Notes: generated by a model from the sequence alone, not told the origin. 64,000 bases of DNA from Aequorivita aurantiaca (GCF_030410135.1 NZ_JAUGQQ010000007.1:46089-110088), one strand, 5' to 3'. Shown: positions 32,069-43,745, counted from the first letter of the stretch. Numbers and translations: made by a program.

Positions 32069-33664
32069 ATGCCAACCCATTCCATTCCGTACCAAAATAC
32101 AGGGTACTTTTCCAAGCTTATCTGTGATTATCTCGCTGAAGATGAAAGCCTAAAGCCTTTTTACAATCGCTTTCCTAACCTGGAAAATTTTAAGCACCAA
32201 ATTCAGGAAAAGCAAAGAAGTTTTTCGGATGAAAAAAGACATTTGTTGTCTAAACGAATTATGTTTCAATATGGCGACAATTCCATTTCACAATCCACTT
32301 TAAGCAATATAGATTTACTGCGCGAGCCCAATACCTTTACGGTTACAACGGGCCATCAGCTCAATCTTTTTACCGGTCCGCTTTATTTTCTTTATAAAAT
32401 ATTTTCGGCTCTAAACCTTGCCGAGCAATTGAACAAAGCCTACCCCACAAGCCATTTTGTACCCGTGTATTGGATGGCCACGGAAGACCACGATTTTGAT
32501 GAAATAAATTATTTCAATCTCTTCGGAAAAAAAGTGGAGTGGAACAGAAATGCCGCAGGCGCAGTGGGCGAGCTTTCCACGGAAGGTTTAAAGGAAGTTA
32601 AGGAGCAATTAAAAAAGCAATTCGGCGAAAGTGAAAACGCCAAAAAGTTGGTTTCCCTTTTTGCCGATGCATATACGAAACATAACAATCTTGCCGATGC
32701 CACGAGATTTTTGGCAAACACGCTGTTTTACCGTCGCGGCTTAGTAATTATTGACGGCAACGATGCCGAATTAAAACGCTGTTTTATTCCTTATGCGGAA
32801 AAGGAATTGACCGAAAACCTCAGCTATAAAAAGGTTTCGGAAACTACACAAAAATTGACCGATTTGGGTTTTTCGGAACAAGTGCACCCGCGCGAAATAA
32901 ATCTTTTCTATTTAAATGAAAATCTTCGCGAGCGCATTATTGAGCAAGACGGCAAATTTTATATAAATGACACCGACCTCTCTTTTTCAAAAGAAGAAAT
33001 ACTAAAGGAACTGCACGAAAATCCGCAACGGTTTTCGCCCAATGCCCTATTGCGCCCGCTGTACCAGGAAGTGATTTTGCCAAATCTCTGCTACATTGGC
33101 GGGGGTGGCGAGTTGGCCTATTGGTTTCAATTGAAGGATTATTTCAATAAACTTGAAGTGCCCTTCCCTATTCTGTTGCTTCGGAATTCAGCGCTATTGG
33201 TTCCGAAAATGCTTTCCGAAAAAATGGAAAAACTAAAAATTTCCATAGAAGATTTATTTCTTCCGCAGCACGAACTGATAACAAAACACACCCAGAATAT
33301 TTCAAAAATTGAAATAGATTTTTCCAAACAAAAAGAATTTCTGAAAAAGCAATTCAAGGATTTATATGAATTAGCAAAACAGACCGACGCCTCATTTTTG
33401 GGAGCCGTGGGCGCGCAGGAAAAAAAACAGTTGAACGGCTTGGACAATCTTGAAAAACGTTTGCTGAAGGCCCAAAAAAGAAAGTATGCCGAAGAATTGG
33501 ATCGTATAAAAACTCTTCAAAACCAATTGTTCCCCAACCAAAGTTTGCAGGAACGCCATCTTAATTTCTCAGAATTCTATTTGGAGTATGGCGACGGAAT
33601 GCTGGATTTGCTGAAAGAAAAACTTAACCCACTCGATTATAATTTCACTGTTTTGGAATTATAA
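32069..33664 (+). CDS. bshC: Bacillithiol biosynthesis cysteine-adding enzyme BshC
   Basis: A 531-residue protein of normal BshC length. Signature segments are THSIPYQNTGYFSKLICDYL at the start, FTVTTGHQLNLFTGPLYFLYKI, YWMATEDHDFDEINYF, and SPNALLRPLYQEVILPNLCYIGGGGELAYW (visible in pieces: RPLYQE, YIGGGGE). BshC adds cysteine to glucosaminyl-malate (or finishes bacillithiol), giving the low-molecular-weight thiol used in place of glutathione. The ATG at 32069 begins the conserved sequence; the TTG at 32042 is rejected. It opens a rightward run with guaA 75 bp later. Confidence 0.97.
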   Translation: MPTHSIPYQNTGYFSKLICDYLAEDESLKPFYNRFPNLENFKHQIQEKQRSFSDEKRHLLSKRIMFQYGDNSISQSTLSNIDLLREPNTFTVTTGHQLNLFTGPLYFLYKIFSALNLAEQLNKAYPTSHFVPVYWMATEDHDFDEINYFNLFGKKVEWNRNAAGAVGELSTEGLKEVKEQLKKQFGESENAKKLVSLFADAYTKHNNLADATRFLANTLFYRRGLVIIDGNDAELKRCFIPYAEKELTENLSYKKVSETTQKLTDLGFSEQVHPREINLFYLNENLRERIIEQDGKFYINDTDLSFSKEEILKELHENPQRFSPNALLRPLYQEVILPNLCYIGGGGELAYWFQLKDYFNKLEVPFPILLLRNSALLVPKMLSEKMEKLKISIEDLFLPQHELITKHTQNISKIEIDFSKQKEFLKKQFKDLYELAKQTDASFLGAVGAQEKKQLNGLDNLEKRLLKAQKRKYAEELDRIKTLQNQLFPNQSLQERHLNFSEFYLEYGDGMLDLLKEKLNPLDYNFTVLEL

Positions 33665-33739
33665 TTCTTGTGTTGAAAACCCACTAAAAAATTCCATACA
33701 ACCATTTAACCACCTTATATATTTAAAGTATTTTTGCCT

Positions 33740-35269
33740 ATGCAAAACAACGTCCTCATTTTAGATTTTGGTTCGCAGTACACCCAACTTATCGCGAGAC
33801 GCGTGCGGGAACTGAACATTTACTGCGAAATCCACCCTTACCATCACATTCCGGAAAGCCTTGATCCCTTTAAGGCCGTAATACTTTCGGGCAGCCCATT
33901 CTCCGTTCGGGCGGAAGATGCGCCACACCCCGATCTTTCCAAAATACGCGGCCACAAGCCACTTTTGGCGGTTTGTTACGGCGCACAATATTTGGCGCAT
34001 TTTAACGGTGGCAGTGTGGAGCCGTCCAACATCCGCGAATACGGTCGCGCAAAACTTTCCATGATAAAAGCTGAGGAGGATTTTTTCAAGGATATTCCAG
34101 AAAACACCCACGTATGGATGAGCCATAGCGACACCATTGCCCAACTACCCGAAAAGGGAATTAGGCTTGCAAGCACGGCAGATGTTGTGAACGCGGCCTA
34201 TAGAATTGAGGGCGAAGAAACTTACGCAATCCAGTTTCACCCAGAAGTGTACCACACTACCCACGGAAAGCAATTGCTTGAGAATTTTCTCGTAAACATT
34301 GCCCAAGTACCCCAAACGTGGACCCCGGCAGCATTTGTGGAAACTACTGTTGAAATTTTAAAAGAACAAATTGGTGATGGCAAAGTAGTTCTCGGTTTAA
34401 GCGGCGGGGTAGATTCCACCGTGGCGGCCGTTCTTCTCAATAAAGCCATTGGCAAAAACCTATACTGCATTTTCGTGAACAACGGTTTGCTCCGTAAAAA
34501 TGAATTTGAAAGTGTCCTGCATCAATATAAAGACATGGGTCTCAACGTAAAAGGGGTTGATGCTTCCGAGCGCTTTTTGGAAGCCTTGAGAAATGAAATC
34601 GATCCCGAACGAAAGCGCAAAGCTATCGGCAATGCATTTATTGAGGTTTTTGATGATGAGGCTCATCAGCTAACGGGCGTAGATTGGCTGGCACAAGGAA
34701 CAATCTATCCCGACGTGATTGAAAGCGTTTCGGTAAACGGACCTTCCGTTACCATAAAAAGTCACCACAATGTGGGCGGGCTTCCTGACTTTATGAAACT
34801 TAAAATCGTGGAGCCATTGCGTATGCTTTTTAAGGATGAAGTGCGCCGCGTTGGGAAAGAAATGGGCATAGACCCTGAATTGCTGGGCAGACACCCCTTC
34901 CCCGGACCGGGTTTAGCAATCAGGATTCTTGGCGATATTACTTCTGAGAAAGTTCGTATATTACAAGAGGTGGACGCTATCTTCATCAATGGATTGAAAA
35001 AGTGGGACCTTTACGATAAAGTGTGGCAAGCAGGAGCAATCCTTCTTCCAGTAAACAGCGTTGGCGTTATGGGCGATGAAAGAACCTATGAAAAGGTAGT
35101 GGCCTTGCGCGCGGTTGAATCTACCGATGGAATGACAGCGGATTGGGTAAACCTTCCCTATGAATTTCTGCAGGAAGTGAGCAACCATATAATAAACCGC
35201 GTGAAAGGCGTTAATAGAGTAGTCTATGACATTAGCTCTAAACCTCCCGCAACAATCGAATGGGAATAA
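33740..35269 (+). CDS. guaA: GMP synthase (glutamine-hydrolysing)
   Basis: A 509-residue enzyme converting XMP, glutamine and ATP to GMP. The GATase domain (1-190) has the nucleophile in [11 protein letters not shown] (Cys about 77) and His-Glu in [10 protein letters not shown]. The ATP-pyrophosphatase domain has [12 protein letters not shown] (P-loop), and the C-terminal dimerisation domain includes [15 protein letters not shown] and ends [17 protein letters not shown]. The ATG at 33740 is used; a TTG at 33734 lies inside a TATTTTTG promoter-like element. Followed after 12 bp by the LysM lipoprotein gene, perhaps one transcript. Confidence 0.98.
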   Translation: MQNNVLILDFGSQYTQLIARRVRELNIYCEIHPYHHIPESLDPFKAVILSGSPFSVRAEDAPHPDLSKIRGHKPLLAVCYGAQYLAHFNGGSVEPSNIREYGRAKLSMIKAEEDFFKDIPENTHVWMSHSDTIAQLPEKGIRLASTADVVNAAYRIEGEETYAIQFHPEVYHTTHGKQLLENFLVNIAQVPQTWTPAAFVETTVEILKEQIGDGKVVLGLSGGVDSTVAAVLLNKAIGKNLYCIFVNNGLLRKNEFESVLHQYKDMGLNVKGVDASERFLEALRNEIDPERKRKAIGNAFIEVFDDEAHQLTGVDWLAQGTIYPDVIESVSVNGPSVTIKSHHNVGGLPDFMKLKIVEPLRMLFKDEVRRVGKEMGIDPELLGRHPFPGPGLAIRILGDITSEKVRILQEVDAIFINGLKKWDLYDKVWQAGAILLPVNSVGVMGDERTYEKVVALRAVESTDGMTADWVNLPYEFLQEVSNHIINRVKGVNRVVYDISSKPPATIEWE

Positions 35270-35281
35270 AAACTTGAGATT

Positions 35282-37204
35282 ATGTTCAACAAACTTAAAA
35301 AATTAATTATCCCTATGTTGAAGTGTTTAATATACGTTTCAGTTACCTTCCTTTTTATGATTAGTTGTGGCTCGGCCGCCCAGCAACAATACAAAAGCCA
35401 TTCAGTGCAACAGGGCGAAACGGTATATAGCATTGCCAATCAATACGGTATTTCCGAAGAAACTATTTACAACCTAAATCCCGATGCAAAGAATGGGTTG
35501 AAGGTAAACAGCGTGCTCATTGTTCCCTCAAATAGCGTAATAACATCGGGAACAAACACCAATAATTACCGCGACCATAAAGTAAAAAAGAAAGAAACCC
35601 TCTACGGTATTGCGCAACAATACAATGTGAGCGTTGAAGACATAAAAAAGCTTAATAAGGAATTATATTCCCGCGGTTTGAGAAAAGGCGAGCGACTGCT
35701 TATTCCCGCCAGTACCAATACTACTTCAAACAATAACGGCAACACAATTCCCGGCACCCAAAAATATACGGTAAAGGCAAAGGAAACCAAGTTTGGGATT
35801 GCAAGAAAATTTGGAATTTCTATTGCAGAATTGGATGATTTAAATCCAGATTTGGATGAACTGAAAGTTGGCGCAACGCTTATTGTTCCCGATAAAACAG
35901 TAATTGAAAACGCCGAAATCGACAACGAGAATTATCAGTATTATGAAGTGAAACCAAAAGAAGGTTTTTTTCGGCTGAAGGCAAAATTCGGTCTTTCCGA
36001 GGAAGAAATTATTGCTTTGAATCCGTATGCGAAAGATGGTTTGAAAGAAGGAATGATTTTAAAATTACCGAAAGAGGAAACTTCAATTTCTCGAGAGGAC
36101 ATTTCAACAGTCAACCTTGAAAATAGCATTGAAAACAAAAGAATGAAAAACGTGGCGCTACTGCTCCCGTTCCGCTTGATGCGCAGCGCGAACGACAGTA
36201 CTAGCAATGACGAGGATATGCTGAAAAGGGACCCCACCCTTCGCGTGGCACTGGATTTTTACAGTGGCGCATTAATGGCAGCCGAATTTGCAAAGGATAA
36301 GGGAATTTCCGTAACCTTGAATGTTTTCGATACCGAAAATAGTGAAAGCAAAGTGGCATCAATAGTGTCTAAAAGTGATTTCAAAAATGTTGATGCTGTA
36401 ATTGGTCCTCTTCTTCAAAAAAATGTAGAAAAAGCTTCCGAGCTGTTAAAGAATGAAAAGATCCCGGTTTTTTCCCCGTTGAGCAATCGGGAAATGGCAA
36501 TGAACGAAAATCTTTTTCAATCCATTCCCACCGATGCCGTACTTCAAAAAACGATGATACGCTATTTAAAAGAAAACAGTGCGGGAAAAAATATTATAAT
36601 AATTGCAGATTCAAAAAGAGCCAAACAACGCGAAATGATCCAAACTGCCATTCCTTCCGCGAAAACCGTTTCGCCAAGAGGCAGCGGATATGTGCAGGCC
36701 AGCGACGTAACATCTGTGGCTACGGAAGGCATGGAAAACTGGATAGTATTGGAATCGCAAAACCCTGTTTTAATAAGCAGTGCAATAAATGTGCTATCAA
36801 ACATGTCCAACAGTTTCAGAGTTCGACTGTTTACCTTAAACAAAAATGAGGCATACGAATGGCACGAGGTGTCCAGCACCAGACTGGCAAAATTGAACTT
36901 TACCTTTCCATCCGTAAACAGAAATATTGCTGAAGATGAGCGTGCGCCATTTTTAATAAGCTATAAAAACAAATACGGAATTTTACCCAACAGATATGCA
37001 ATTCGCGGATTTGATGTTACCTATGATGTGTTGTTGCGTTTAGCTTCGGAAAAGAATATTTACGATGCGATATTGCCAGAAAGCGAAACTGTTTATATTG
37101 AGAACAAATTCCGATATGAAAAGTCGAACACTACTGGTTACTGTAATGAAGCGGCCTACATTTTAAAATATAATAAAGAACTTAAATTTGAAGAAGTAGA
37201 ATGA
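35282..37204 (+). CDS. LysM lipoprotein with periplasmic-binding-like domain
   Basis: A 640-residue lipoprotein (lipobox MISC, Cys about 29). Four LysM repeats follow, each with a YxxxxGETxxxIAxxYG core: about 37-80 (VQQGETVYSIANQYGI), 97-142, 162-205 and 220-263 (degenerate). From about 285 to the end is a class I periplasmic-binding fold (NVALLLPFRLMRS, VIGPLLQKNVEKASELL, IPVFSPLSNRE, RGFDVTYDVLLR). This fusion suggests a peptidoglycan-bound outer-membrane or periplasmic receptor; no ligand is known. It overlaps the OsmC-like gene start (ATGA). Confidence 0.92.
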   Translation: MFNKLKKLIIPMLKCLIYVSVTFLFMISCGSAAQQQYKSHSVQQGETVYSIANQYGISEETIYNLNPDAKNGLKVNSVLIVPSNSVITSGTNTNNYRDHKVKKKETLYGIAQQYNVSVEDIKKLNKELYSRGLRKGERLLIPASTNTTSNNNGNTIPGTQKYTVKAKETKFGIARKFGISIAELDDLNPDLDELKVGATLIVPDKTVIENAEIDNENYQYYEVKPKEGFFRLKAKFGLSEEEIIALNPYAKDGLKEGMILKLPKEETSISREDISTVNLENSIENKRMKNVALLLPFRLMRSANDSTSNDEDMLKRDPTLRVALDFYSGALMAAEFAKDKGISVTLNVFDTENSESKVASIVSKSDFKNVDAVIGPLLQKNVEKASELLKNEKIPVFSPLSNREMAMNENLFQSIPTDAVLQKTMIRYLKENSAGKNIIIIADSKRAKQREMIQTAIPSAKTVSPRGSGYVQASDVTSVATEGMENWIVLESQNPVLISSAINVLSNMSNSFRVRLFTLNKNEAYEWHEVSSTRLAKLNFTFPSVNRNIAEDERAPFLISYKNKYGILPNRYAIRGFDVTYDVLLRLASEKNIYDAILPESETVYIENKFRYEKSNTTGYCNEAAYILKYNKELKFEEVE

Positions 37205-37605
37205 GCACCGCAAAAGTAACCTACCTAGGCAACCTTCGAACCGAAAATGAGCACCTTCAGTCCGGCAATAAGTTTATAACTGACGCCCCCTTGGACAATA
37301 ACGGCAAAGGTGAAGCTTTCTCACCAACCGACACTGTGGCCACCGGTCTTGCCAATTGCATGCTCACCGTGATGGGAATAAAGGCCCGCGAAATGAAAGT
37401 AACCATGGACGGCACTACTGCAAACGTAACCAAAACAATGGCAGCGGACCCCCGACGTATATCTAAGATTGAAATAACTCTAAATTTTCCCGAAGGAATT
37501 GATAACAAGGCCAGAAAAATTCTGGAAAATACCGGCCGCACCTGCCCTGTTCTTTACAGTCTCCATCCGGATATTGAAAAGAAAATTGTGTTTTATTGGG
37601 GATAG
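37201..37605 (+). CDS. OsmC/Ohr-family protein
   Basis: A 134-residue protein with the OsmC signature: EAFSPTDTVATGLANCMLTVMGIKA around residues 39-62 (Cys about 53) and the C-terminal RTCPVLYSLHPDIEKKI, with the second Cys at about 116. The two cysteines are the peroxidatic pair of the Ohr/OsmC family, which reduce organic hydroperoxides or persulfides. It overlaps the LysM lipoprotein gene by 4 bp. It lies near bshC, in keeping with a thiol-based defence (association by position only). Confidence 0.94.
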   Translation: MSTAKVTYLGNLRTENEHLQSGNKFITDAPLDNNGKGEAFSPTDTVATGLANCMLTVMGIKAREMKVTMDGTTANVTKTMAADPRRISKIEITLNFPEGIDNKARKILENTGRTCPVLYSLHPDIEKKIVFYWG

Positions 37606-37680
37606 TGTTTTTTTTCACAACGTTTTCAGCCATTCATTTTAAGCCGAAAAAAAAGGTATTGTTTTTGATTCGCAATAAAT

Positions 37681-38211
37681 ATGAAAATATTATTGGCCCT
37701 TCTTTTTATACTTATCGGCAGCCCGCAAATCAATTCAGAAAAAATTGTCTGGAACGAAAACATACAACTTAGTTGGGAAGATTTCCGCGGAAAACCCATA
37801 CGTAGCGGCAATTTTGCTGCGGTAACCAGTTCTGGCATTAGCTTTAGATATTCCTATTCCATTAAAAATGAAAAGATAGACGTAAAATATTCCGTTGAAA
37901 GTTTTTTCACTCCTGAAAATTCGTGGTACGTCCCGGAGCGAGTAACACCGCATATTCTAAAACACGAACAAGCCCATTTTGATATAACAGAGTTGCACGC
38001 ACGAATGCTTCGGAAAAATTTGGATGGAAAAAAATTTTCCAAAAGAGTAAAATCCGAAATAGAAAGTATCTATCAGCAAGTGGAACAGAAACGTCGCGCA
38101 ATGCAGAATAAATTCGATACAGAATCCGATCATTCCAGGAATATAGAGAAAGAAGCTTCATGGCAAAAATTTATAGCACAGCAACTGGCCTATTATGAAT
38201 CTTGGAAATAA
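37681..38211 (+). CDS. DUF922 family protein (putative zinc protease-like)
   Basis: A 176-residue protein with a signal peptide (MKILLALLFILIGSPQINS). The DUF922 core contains IQLSWEDFRGKP (about 24-35) and HILKHEQAHFDITELHAR (95-112), whose HEQAH is a zincin-like motif. The C-terminus is helical and charged. DUF922 members are presumed metallopeptidases but activity is unproven. It overlaps the DUF3820 gene by 17 bp. Confidence 0.9.
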   Translation: MKILLALLFILIGSPQINSEKIVWNENIQLSWEDFRGKPIRSGNFAAVTSSGISFRYSYSIKNEKIDVKYSVESFFTPENSWYVPERVTPHILKHEQAHFDITELHARMLRKNLDGKKFSKRVKSEIESIYQQVEQKRRAMQNKFDTESDHSRNIEKEASWQKFIAQQLAYYESWK

Positions 38212-38425
38212 CCCAGACCCCAATCATTTGGTGGAATTGGCAAATTATAAAATGCCTTTCGGAAAATATGAAGGGTATTATTTGGCAAATATTCCCGAAT
38301 ATTATTTTGTATGGTTCAAACAAAAAGGATTTCCCGAAGGAAAATTGGGCCGGATGATGCAGGAAATGTATGAACTGAAATTGAACGGATTGGAAGGTTT
38401 GGTTCAAAAACTTATAAAAAAGTAA
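38195..38425 (+). CDS. DUF3820 family protein
   Basis: A 76-residue protein matching the DUF3820 pattern, with ALLANYKMPFGKYEGYYLANIPEYYFVWFKQKGFP as the core (pieces seen: YKMPFGKYEG, IPEYYFVW) and the helical tail GRMMQEMYELKLNGLEGL. The fold is small and possibly nucleic-acid or cofactor binding; function unknown. The start overlaps the end of the DUF922 gene by 17 bp in another frame, so the two are coupled. Confidence 0.9.
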   Translation: MNLGNNPDPNHLVELANYKMPFGKYEGYYLANIPEYYFVWFKQKGFPEGKLGRMMQEMYELKLNGLEGLVQKLIKK

Positions 38426-38482
38426 CTCGCAGAGGCCTTTGTCTACCTAAATTTATGGAATTATTGATTTAACAATCATTAA

Positions 38483-39130
38483 ATGCGGAAACTCCTAAGC
38501 TACTTTTGGCCCATTACAAAACGTTTTTCCTCGGAAATCAATGGCATTTTGGAAGTAACCTATAACAATGGAAAGAAAGTGTTGGATTCCACAAATGCGA
38601 ATTATTCCTATGGATCCCTTCAAAAAATTTTGGAATTCGGAATATCAAAAGTAGATATGCAACAATTAGAAAATGTCCTAATTCTCGGTATGGGCGGCGG
38701 AAGCGTGATTCATTCCTTAAGAAAGATGGGATTCTCTAAACACATTCTTGCAGTAGAAATTGATCCTGAAATAATCAAACTCGCAAAAAGTGAATTCAAT
38801 ATTGAAGAAGCGAGTAACTTAAAAATAGTTCAGCAAGACGCTTCAAAATATGTTGAAGGTTGTAGTGACACGTTCCAGCTCATCATCATCGATATTTTCA
38901 TCGATCTAACTGTACCCACAAAATTTTATGAAAAAGAATTTTGTCAAAATGTTTCAAAAATTTTAGATAACGTAGGGGTTTTGATTTTTAATGTCGGTGT
39001 AAATCTTGATCCTAATTCCCAAGTTTTGGAAATGCTTCTTAGTCATTTTGGAATAAATTTTAAATTGCAGGCATATTCAAAAGTAAATGGCACCAATACA
39101 TTGTTAATTGGAAAAAAGTACTCCCACTGA
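38483..39130 (+). CDS. Spermidine-synthase-like methyltransferase-fold protein
   Basis: A 215-residue protein with a Rossmann fold of the spermidine synthase type. GMGGGSVIHSLRKMG (about 69-83) is the SAM/dcSAM-binding loop, AVEIDPEIIKLAKSEF (91-106) is motif II, and IVQQDASKYV plus LIIIDIF(I)D complete the fold. The usual gatekeeper and putrescine-binding parts of full SpeE are not evident, and it is shorter than SpeE (about 280). It may be a stand-alone methyltransferase-like protein. Alone upstream of pyrG. Confidence 0.88.
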   Translation: MRKLLSYFWPITKRFSSEINGILEVTYNNGKKVLDSTNANYSYGSLQKILEFGISKVDMQQLENVLILGMGGGSVIHSLRKMGFSKHILAVEIDPEIIKLAKSEFNIEEASNLKIVQQDASKYVEGCSDTFQLIIIDIFIDLTVPTKFYEKEFCQNVSKILDNVGVLIFNVGVNLDPNSQVLEMLLSHFGINFKLQAYSKVNGTNTLLIGKKYSH

Positions 39131-39195
39131 TTTTCGTTTTAATAGAATTCAACTGTTAACAAATAACGTTTATCCTTTCTTCCTTTCCACAATAA

Positions 39196-40857
<1,662 letters not shown>

Positions 40858-40924
40858 ATAGGACAATTTGACGCAATACCAAAAAAGGCGGGATTATTGC
40901 CCTGCCACCTAAAAATTAACTATC

Positions 40925-40945
40925 ATTCCGAAATAATTTCGGAAT
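40925..40945. terminator. Perfect 10-bp inverted repeat between pyrG and yidC
   Basis: ATTCCGAAAT, one A, then ATTTCGGAAT, followed by ATTTT. It could be a weak terminator or an operator; the loop of one base in RNA would open to three or more. Confidence 0.45.
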
Positions 40946-40982
40946 ATTTTAAAACGATCGCGGAGCAGGTCCACGACAAAAT

Positions 40983-42869
40983 ATGGAACAAAAAAAATTC
41001 GATTTTAACTCACTAATTGGCTTTTTATTAATTGGGGGAATCCTTATTTGGATGCTGTACCTCAACAAACCCACCGAGGAAGAACTTCAAGCTGAAAAAG
41101 CAAAAACAGAAGCAGCCGCCAATCAGGAAGCAAACGCCAACAAAAACCAAACCGACGTTACTTTAGCCCAAGCCACGACCGACACCTTAAATGGTGAAAA
41201 ATTGAGAGATTCCCTGGCTTTTGAACAGTTAAAAAACAAACTAGGTTCCTTCGCATATTCAGGAACACTGCCTTCAGCAACGAGCGCCACGACGGTACTG
41301 GAAAATGATGTGCTGTATTTGGAAATAAGCAACAAAGGCGGATACATTACAGAAGCGCTCCTTAAAAATTTCACCAAATATGATTCCGTTCCCGTATACT
41401 TAATCAAGGATGGAACGGCTTCATTGAACCTGCAATTCAATTCTGAAAACAGAACTTTAAATACCCAAGAACTTTATTTCGAACCCACATTGAGCAAAAA
41501 TGGAGAAGACAAAGTGCTTTCCATGAAGCTGAAAACTTCTGAAAATGGGTTTATTGAATACAGATACACGTTGCACCCAGGCGAATATATGATGGATTTT
41601 AGCATCAACAGCCAAGGGTTGGACGGGATTATCAATACCTCGCAACCCATGTATCTGGATTGGCAACTAAAGGGTTATCGCCACGCAAAAAGTATTTCAT
41701 ATGAAAATAGATATTCACGCTTAACATATGAATATGATGACGAAAAACATTCAAAACTCTCCCCCACGGGTGAGGATGACGAATTGGAAAAGGACGTAAC
41801 GTGGATGAACTTTCGCCAGCATTTCTTCAGTTCCATGTTGCTCACGGACACGCCTTTTAAAGAAGTGAAACTTTCCTCGATAGATTTAGTGATTGATGAA
41901 GAAGTGGATACCACTTTTACAAAACAATACAGTGCCAAAATACTATTGGAACCAAAAAATGGTGCGCTGGCATATAATATGAATATGTATTACGGGCCAT
42001 CCGATTATCAGATTTTTAAAAAGTACGACCGTAATCTAGACGAAGCCATGCCACTTGGATGGGGAATATTCGGGGTTATAAATAAATACATCATAATTCC
42101 AGTTTTCAGTTTCTTAACGGATTTTTTACCGGCGGGTATCGCCATCATTGTTTTAACCATTCTTATCAAACTTTTGCTTTCCCCGGTACAGTACAAACAG
42201 TATTTAGCGCAGGCAAAAATGAAGGTGTTGAAACCGGAGATGGATGAAATACGCGAAAAGTACAAGGACAACAAACTGAAAATACAACAGGAAACAATGA
42301 AATTGCAAACCTCCGCCGGCGCAAGTCCGCTGAAAGGGTGTTTGCCAGCTTTGCTGCAAATTCCTGTTTTTTACGCCCTCTTTACTTTCTTCCCTTCCGC
42401 GTTCGATTTGCGGCAGAAAAGTTTTCTTTGGGCAGACGATCTTTCAAGTTACGATACCATTGCAGAATTGCCGTTCCACATTCCATTTTATGGAGACCAC
42501 GTGAGTTTATTCCCCATTCTTGCATCCATCGCAATTTTTGTTTATATGATGATGACTATGGGCGCAAATATGCAACAACAGCAACAGCCGGGAATGCCAA
42601 ACATGAAATTCCTAATGTATCTTTCGCCATTGTTTATGTTGGTTTTCTTCAACAACTATGCGAGTGGACTCTCACTTTATTATTTTGTTTCAAATTTGAT
42701 TACAATCGGAATTATGCTCGTAATAAAGAATTTCATTATTGACGAAGAAAAAATTCACGCCAAAATTCAGGTGAAAAAAGCGCAACCAAAGAAACAGAAT
42801 AAGTTCCAGCGCAAAATGGCAGAAATGATGGAGCAGGCAGAGCAGCAAAAAAGAGCCGGAAAGCGCTAG
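40983..42869 (+). CDS. yidC: Membrane protein insertase YidC
   Basis: A 628-residue Oxa1/YidC insertase. The N-terminal span (LIGFLLIGGILIWML, about 10-24) is followed by the large periplasmic P1 domain (about 60-350). The conserved five-span core follows: ILIKLLLSPVQYKQYLAQAKMKVLKPEMDEIREKYK, LPALLQIPVFYALFTFFPSAFDLRQ, and NMKFLMYLSPLFMLVFFNNYASGLSLYYFVSNLI. The basic tail (about 600-628) is typical. It inserts proteins in the inner membrane with or without Sec. Confidence 0.97.
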   Translation: MEQKKFDFNSLIGFLLIGGILIWMLYLNKPTEEELQAEKAKTEAAANQEANANKNQTDVTLAQATTDTLNGEKLRDSLAFEQLKNKLGSFAYSGTLPSATSATTVLENDVLYLEISNKGGYITEALLKNFTKYDSVPVYLIKDGTASLNLQFNSENRTLNTQELYFEPTLSKNGEDKVLSMKLKTSENGFIEYRYTLHPGEYMMDFSINSQGLDGIINTSQPMYLDWQLKGYRHAKSISYENRYSRLTYEYDDEKHSKLSPTGEDDELEKDVTWMNFRQHFFSSMLLTDTPFKEVKLSSIDLVIDEEVDTTFTKQYSAKILLEPKNGALAYNMNMYYGPSDYQIFKKYDRNLDEAMPLGWGIFGVINKYIIIPVFSFLTDFLPAGIAIIVLTILIKLLLSPVQYKQYLAQAKMKVLKPEMDEIREKYKDNKLKIQQETMKLQTSAGASPLKGCLPALLQIPVFYALFTFFPSAFDLRQKSFLWADDLSSYDTIAELPFHIPFYGDHVSLFPILASIAIFVYMMMTMGANMQQQQQPGMPNMKFLMYLSPLFMLVFFNNYASGLSLYYFVSNLITIGIMLVIKNFIIDEEKIHAKIQVKKAQPKKQNKFQRKMAEMMEQAEQQKRAGKR

Positions 42870-42945
42870 TATTTTCAGTAACAAAAAAAACCCGAAAATA
42901 GAATATCACTTTCTGCGTTTGCTGTTTAAGATATTAAATGAAAAA

Positions 42946-43638
42946 ATGAAAAAAATTGCTTTTCTTTTTCTCTGCGGAATTTTTTGCAGCACCTTTTCAG
43001 TTTTTTCCCAAAGTGAAATAAACCAATTTGACGCTCAGGGCAAGCGGCACGGCATTTGGAAAAAAACCTTTGAAGGTACTGACCAACTGCGCTACGAGGG
43101 AACATTTGACCATGGAGCGGAAGTGGGCGAATTCAAATTTTATTGTGAAGATTGCAAGAACCAACCGATGGTGGTCAAAAATTTTATAGGTAATGACAAG
43201 ATTGCCGAGGTAAAATATTTCACCATTAAGGGAAAACTTGTAAGTGAAGGAAAAATGAAGGATAAAGACCGTATTGGTGAATGGCTCTATTATCACGAAA
43301 AGTCTAAAAACATAATGACGCGCGAAAATTATTCGAACGGCAAATTGGACGGAAAAAAAATAACCTACTATCCCAACGGGAAAATTACTGAAGAAACAAC
43401 TTATAAAAATGGAATTCGGGAAGGAGTGGACAATTATTACTCTCCGGAAGGGGTTTTGCTGAAAAAACTTATTTATAAAGAAGACCAATTACAGGGTCCT
43501 GCATTTTATTATGATGCCTATGGCAATGTGGTTATAGAAGGTTTTTATAAAGACGGCAAAAAACATGGCTTGTGGAAATATTTCAAAAACGGGAATGTGG
43601 TTCTAGAAGAAACATATCCGAAAAAGTCTGCGGAATAG
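42946..43638 (+). CDS. MORN/YwqK-type repeat protein, exported
   Basis: A 230-residue protein with a signal peptide (KIAFLFLCGIFCSTFSVFSQ). The rest is a run of MORN-like (YwqK/antitoxin-like) repeats with G-x-Y-x-x-G spacing, e.g. KRHGIWKKTFEG, GEFKFYCEDC, GEWLYYHEKS, GKKITYYPNGKITEETTYKNGIREG and KHGLWKYFKNGNVV. The fold is a beta-hairpin ribbon. Family members are often annotated as antitoxins, but a toxin partner is not seen here. A TTG start at 42919 would place polar residues before the signal peptide, so the ATG at 42946 is chosen. Confidence 0.88.
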   Translation: MKKIAFLFLCGIFCSTFSVFSQSEINQFDAQGKRHGIWKKTFEGTDQLRYEGTFDHGAEVGEFKFYCEDCKNQPMVVKNFIGNDKIAEVKYFTIKGKLVSEGKMKDKDRIGEWLYYHEKSKNIMTRENYSNGKLDGKKITYYPNGKITEETTYKNGIREGVDNYYSPEGVLLKKLIYKEDQLQGPAFYYDAYGNVVIEGFYKDGKKHGLWKYFKNGNVVLEETYPKKSAE

Positions 43639-43712
43639 AAATTTCTCGTGAAAAATTTGGCAATAAATAAATCAGATCGCCAAACTTGTAGATTGATTCC
43701 TGAAATTTGGCA

Positions 43713-43745
43713 TTTGGTTTTTGCCCTTTCTAACCCCTATCTTTG
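43713..43745 (+). promoter_or_regulatory. Promoter of mnmA
   Basis: TTTG at 43713-43716, 21 bp, then TATCTTTG at 43738-43745, 17 bp before the ATG. A close match to the Bacteroidetes promoter; it makes the upstream ATG at 43721 impossible as the main start. Confidence 0.72.

Noticed and set aside
33734..33739. TTG start for guaA two codons upstream
   Set aside because: It lies in a TATTTTTG promoter-like element, and the ATG at 33740 gives the normal GuaA start.
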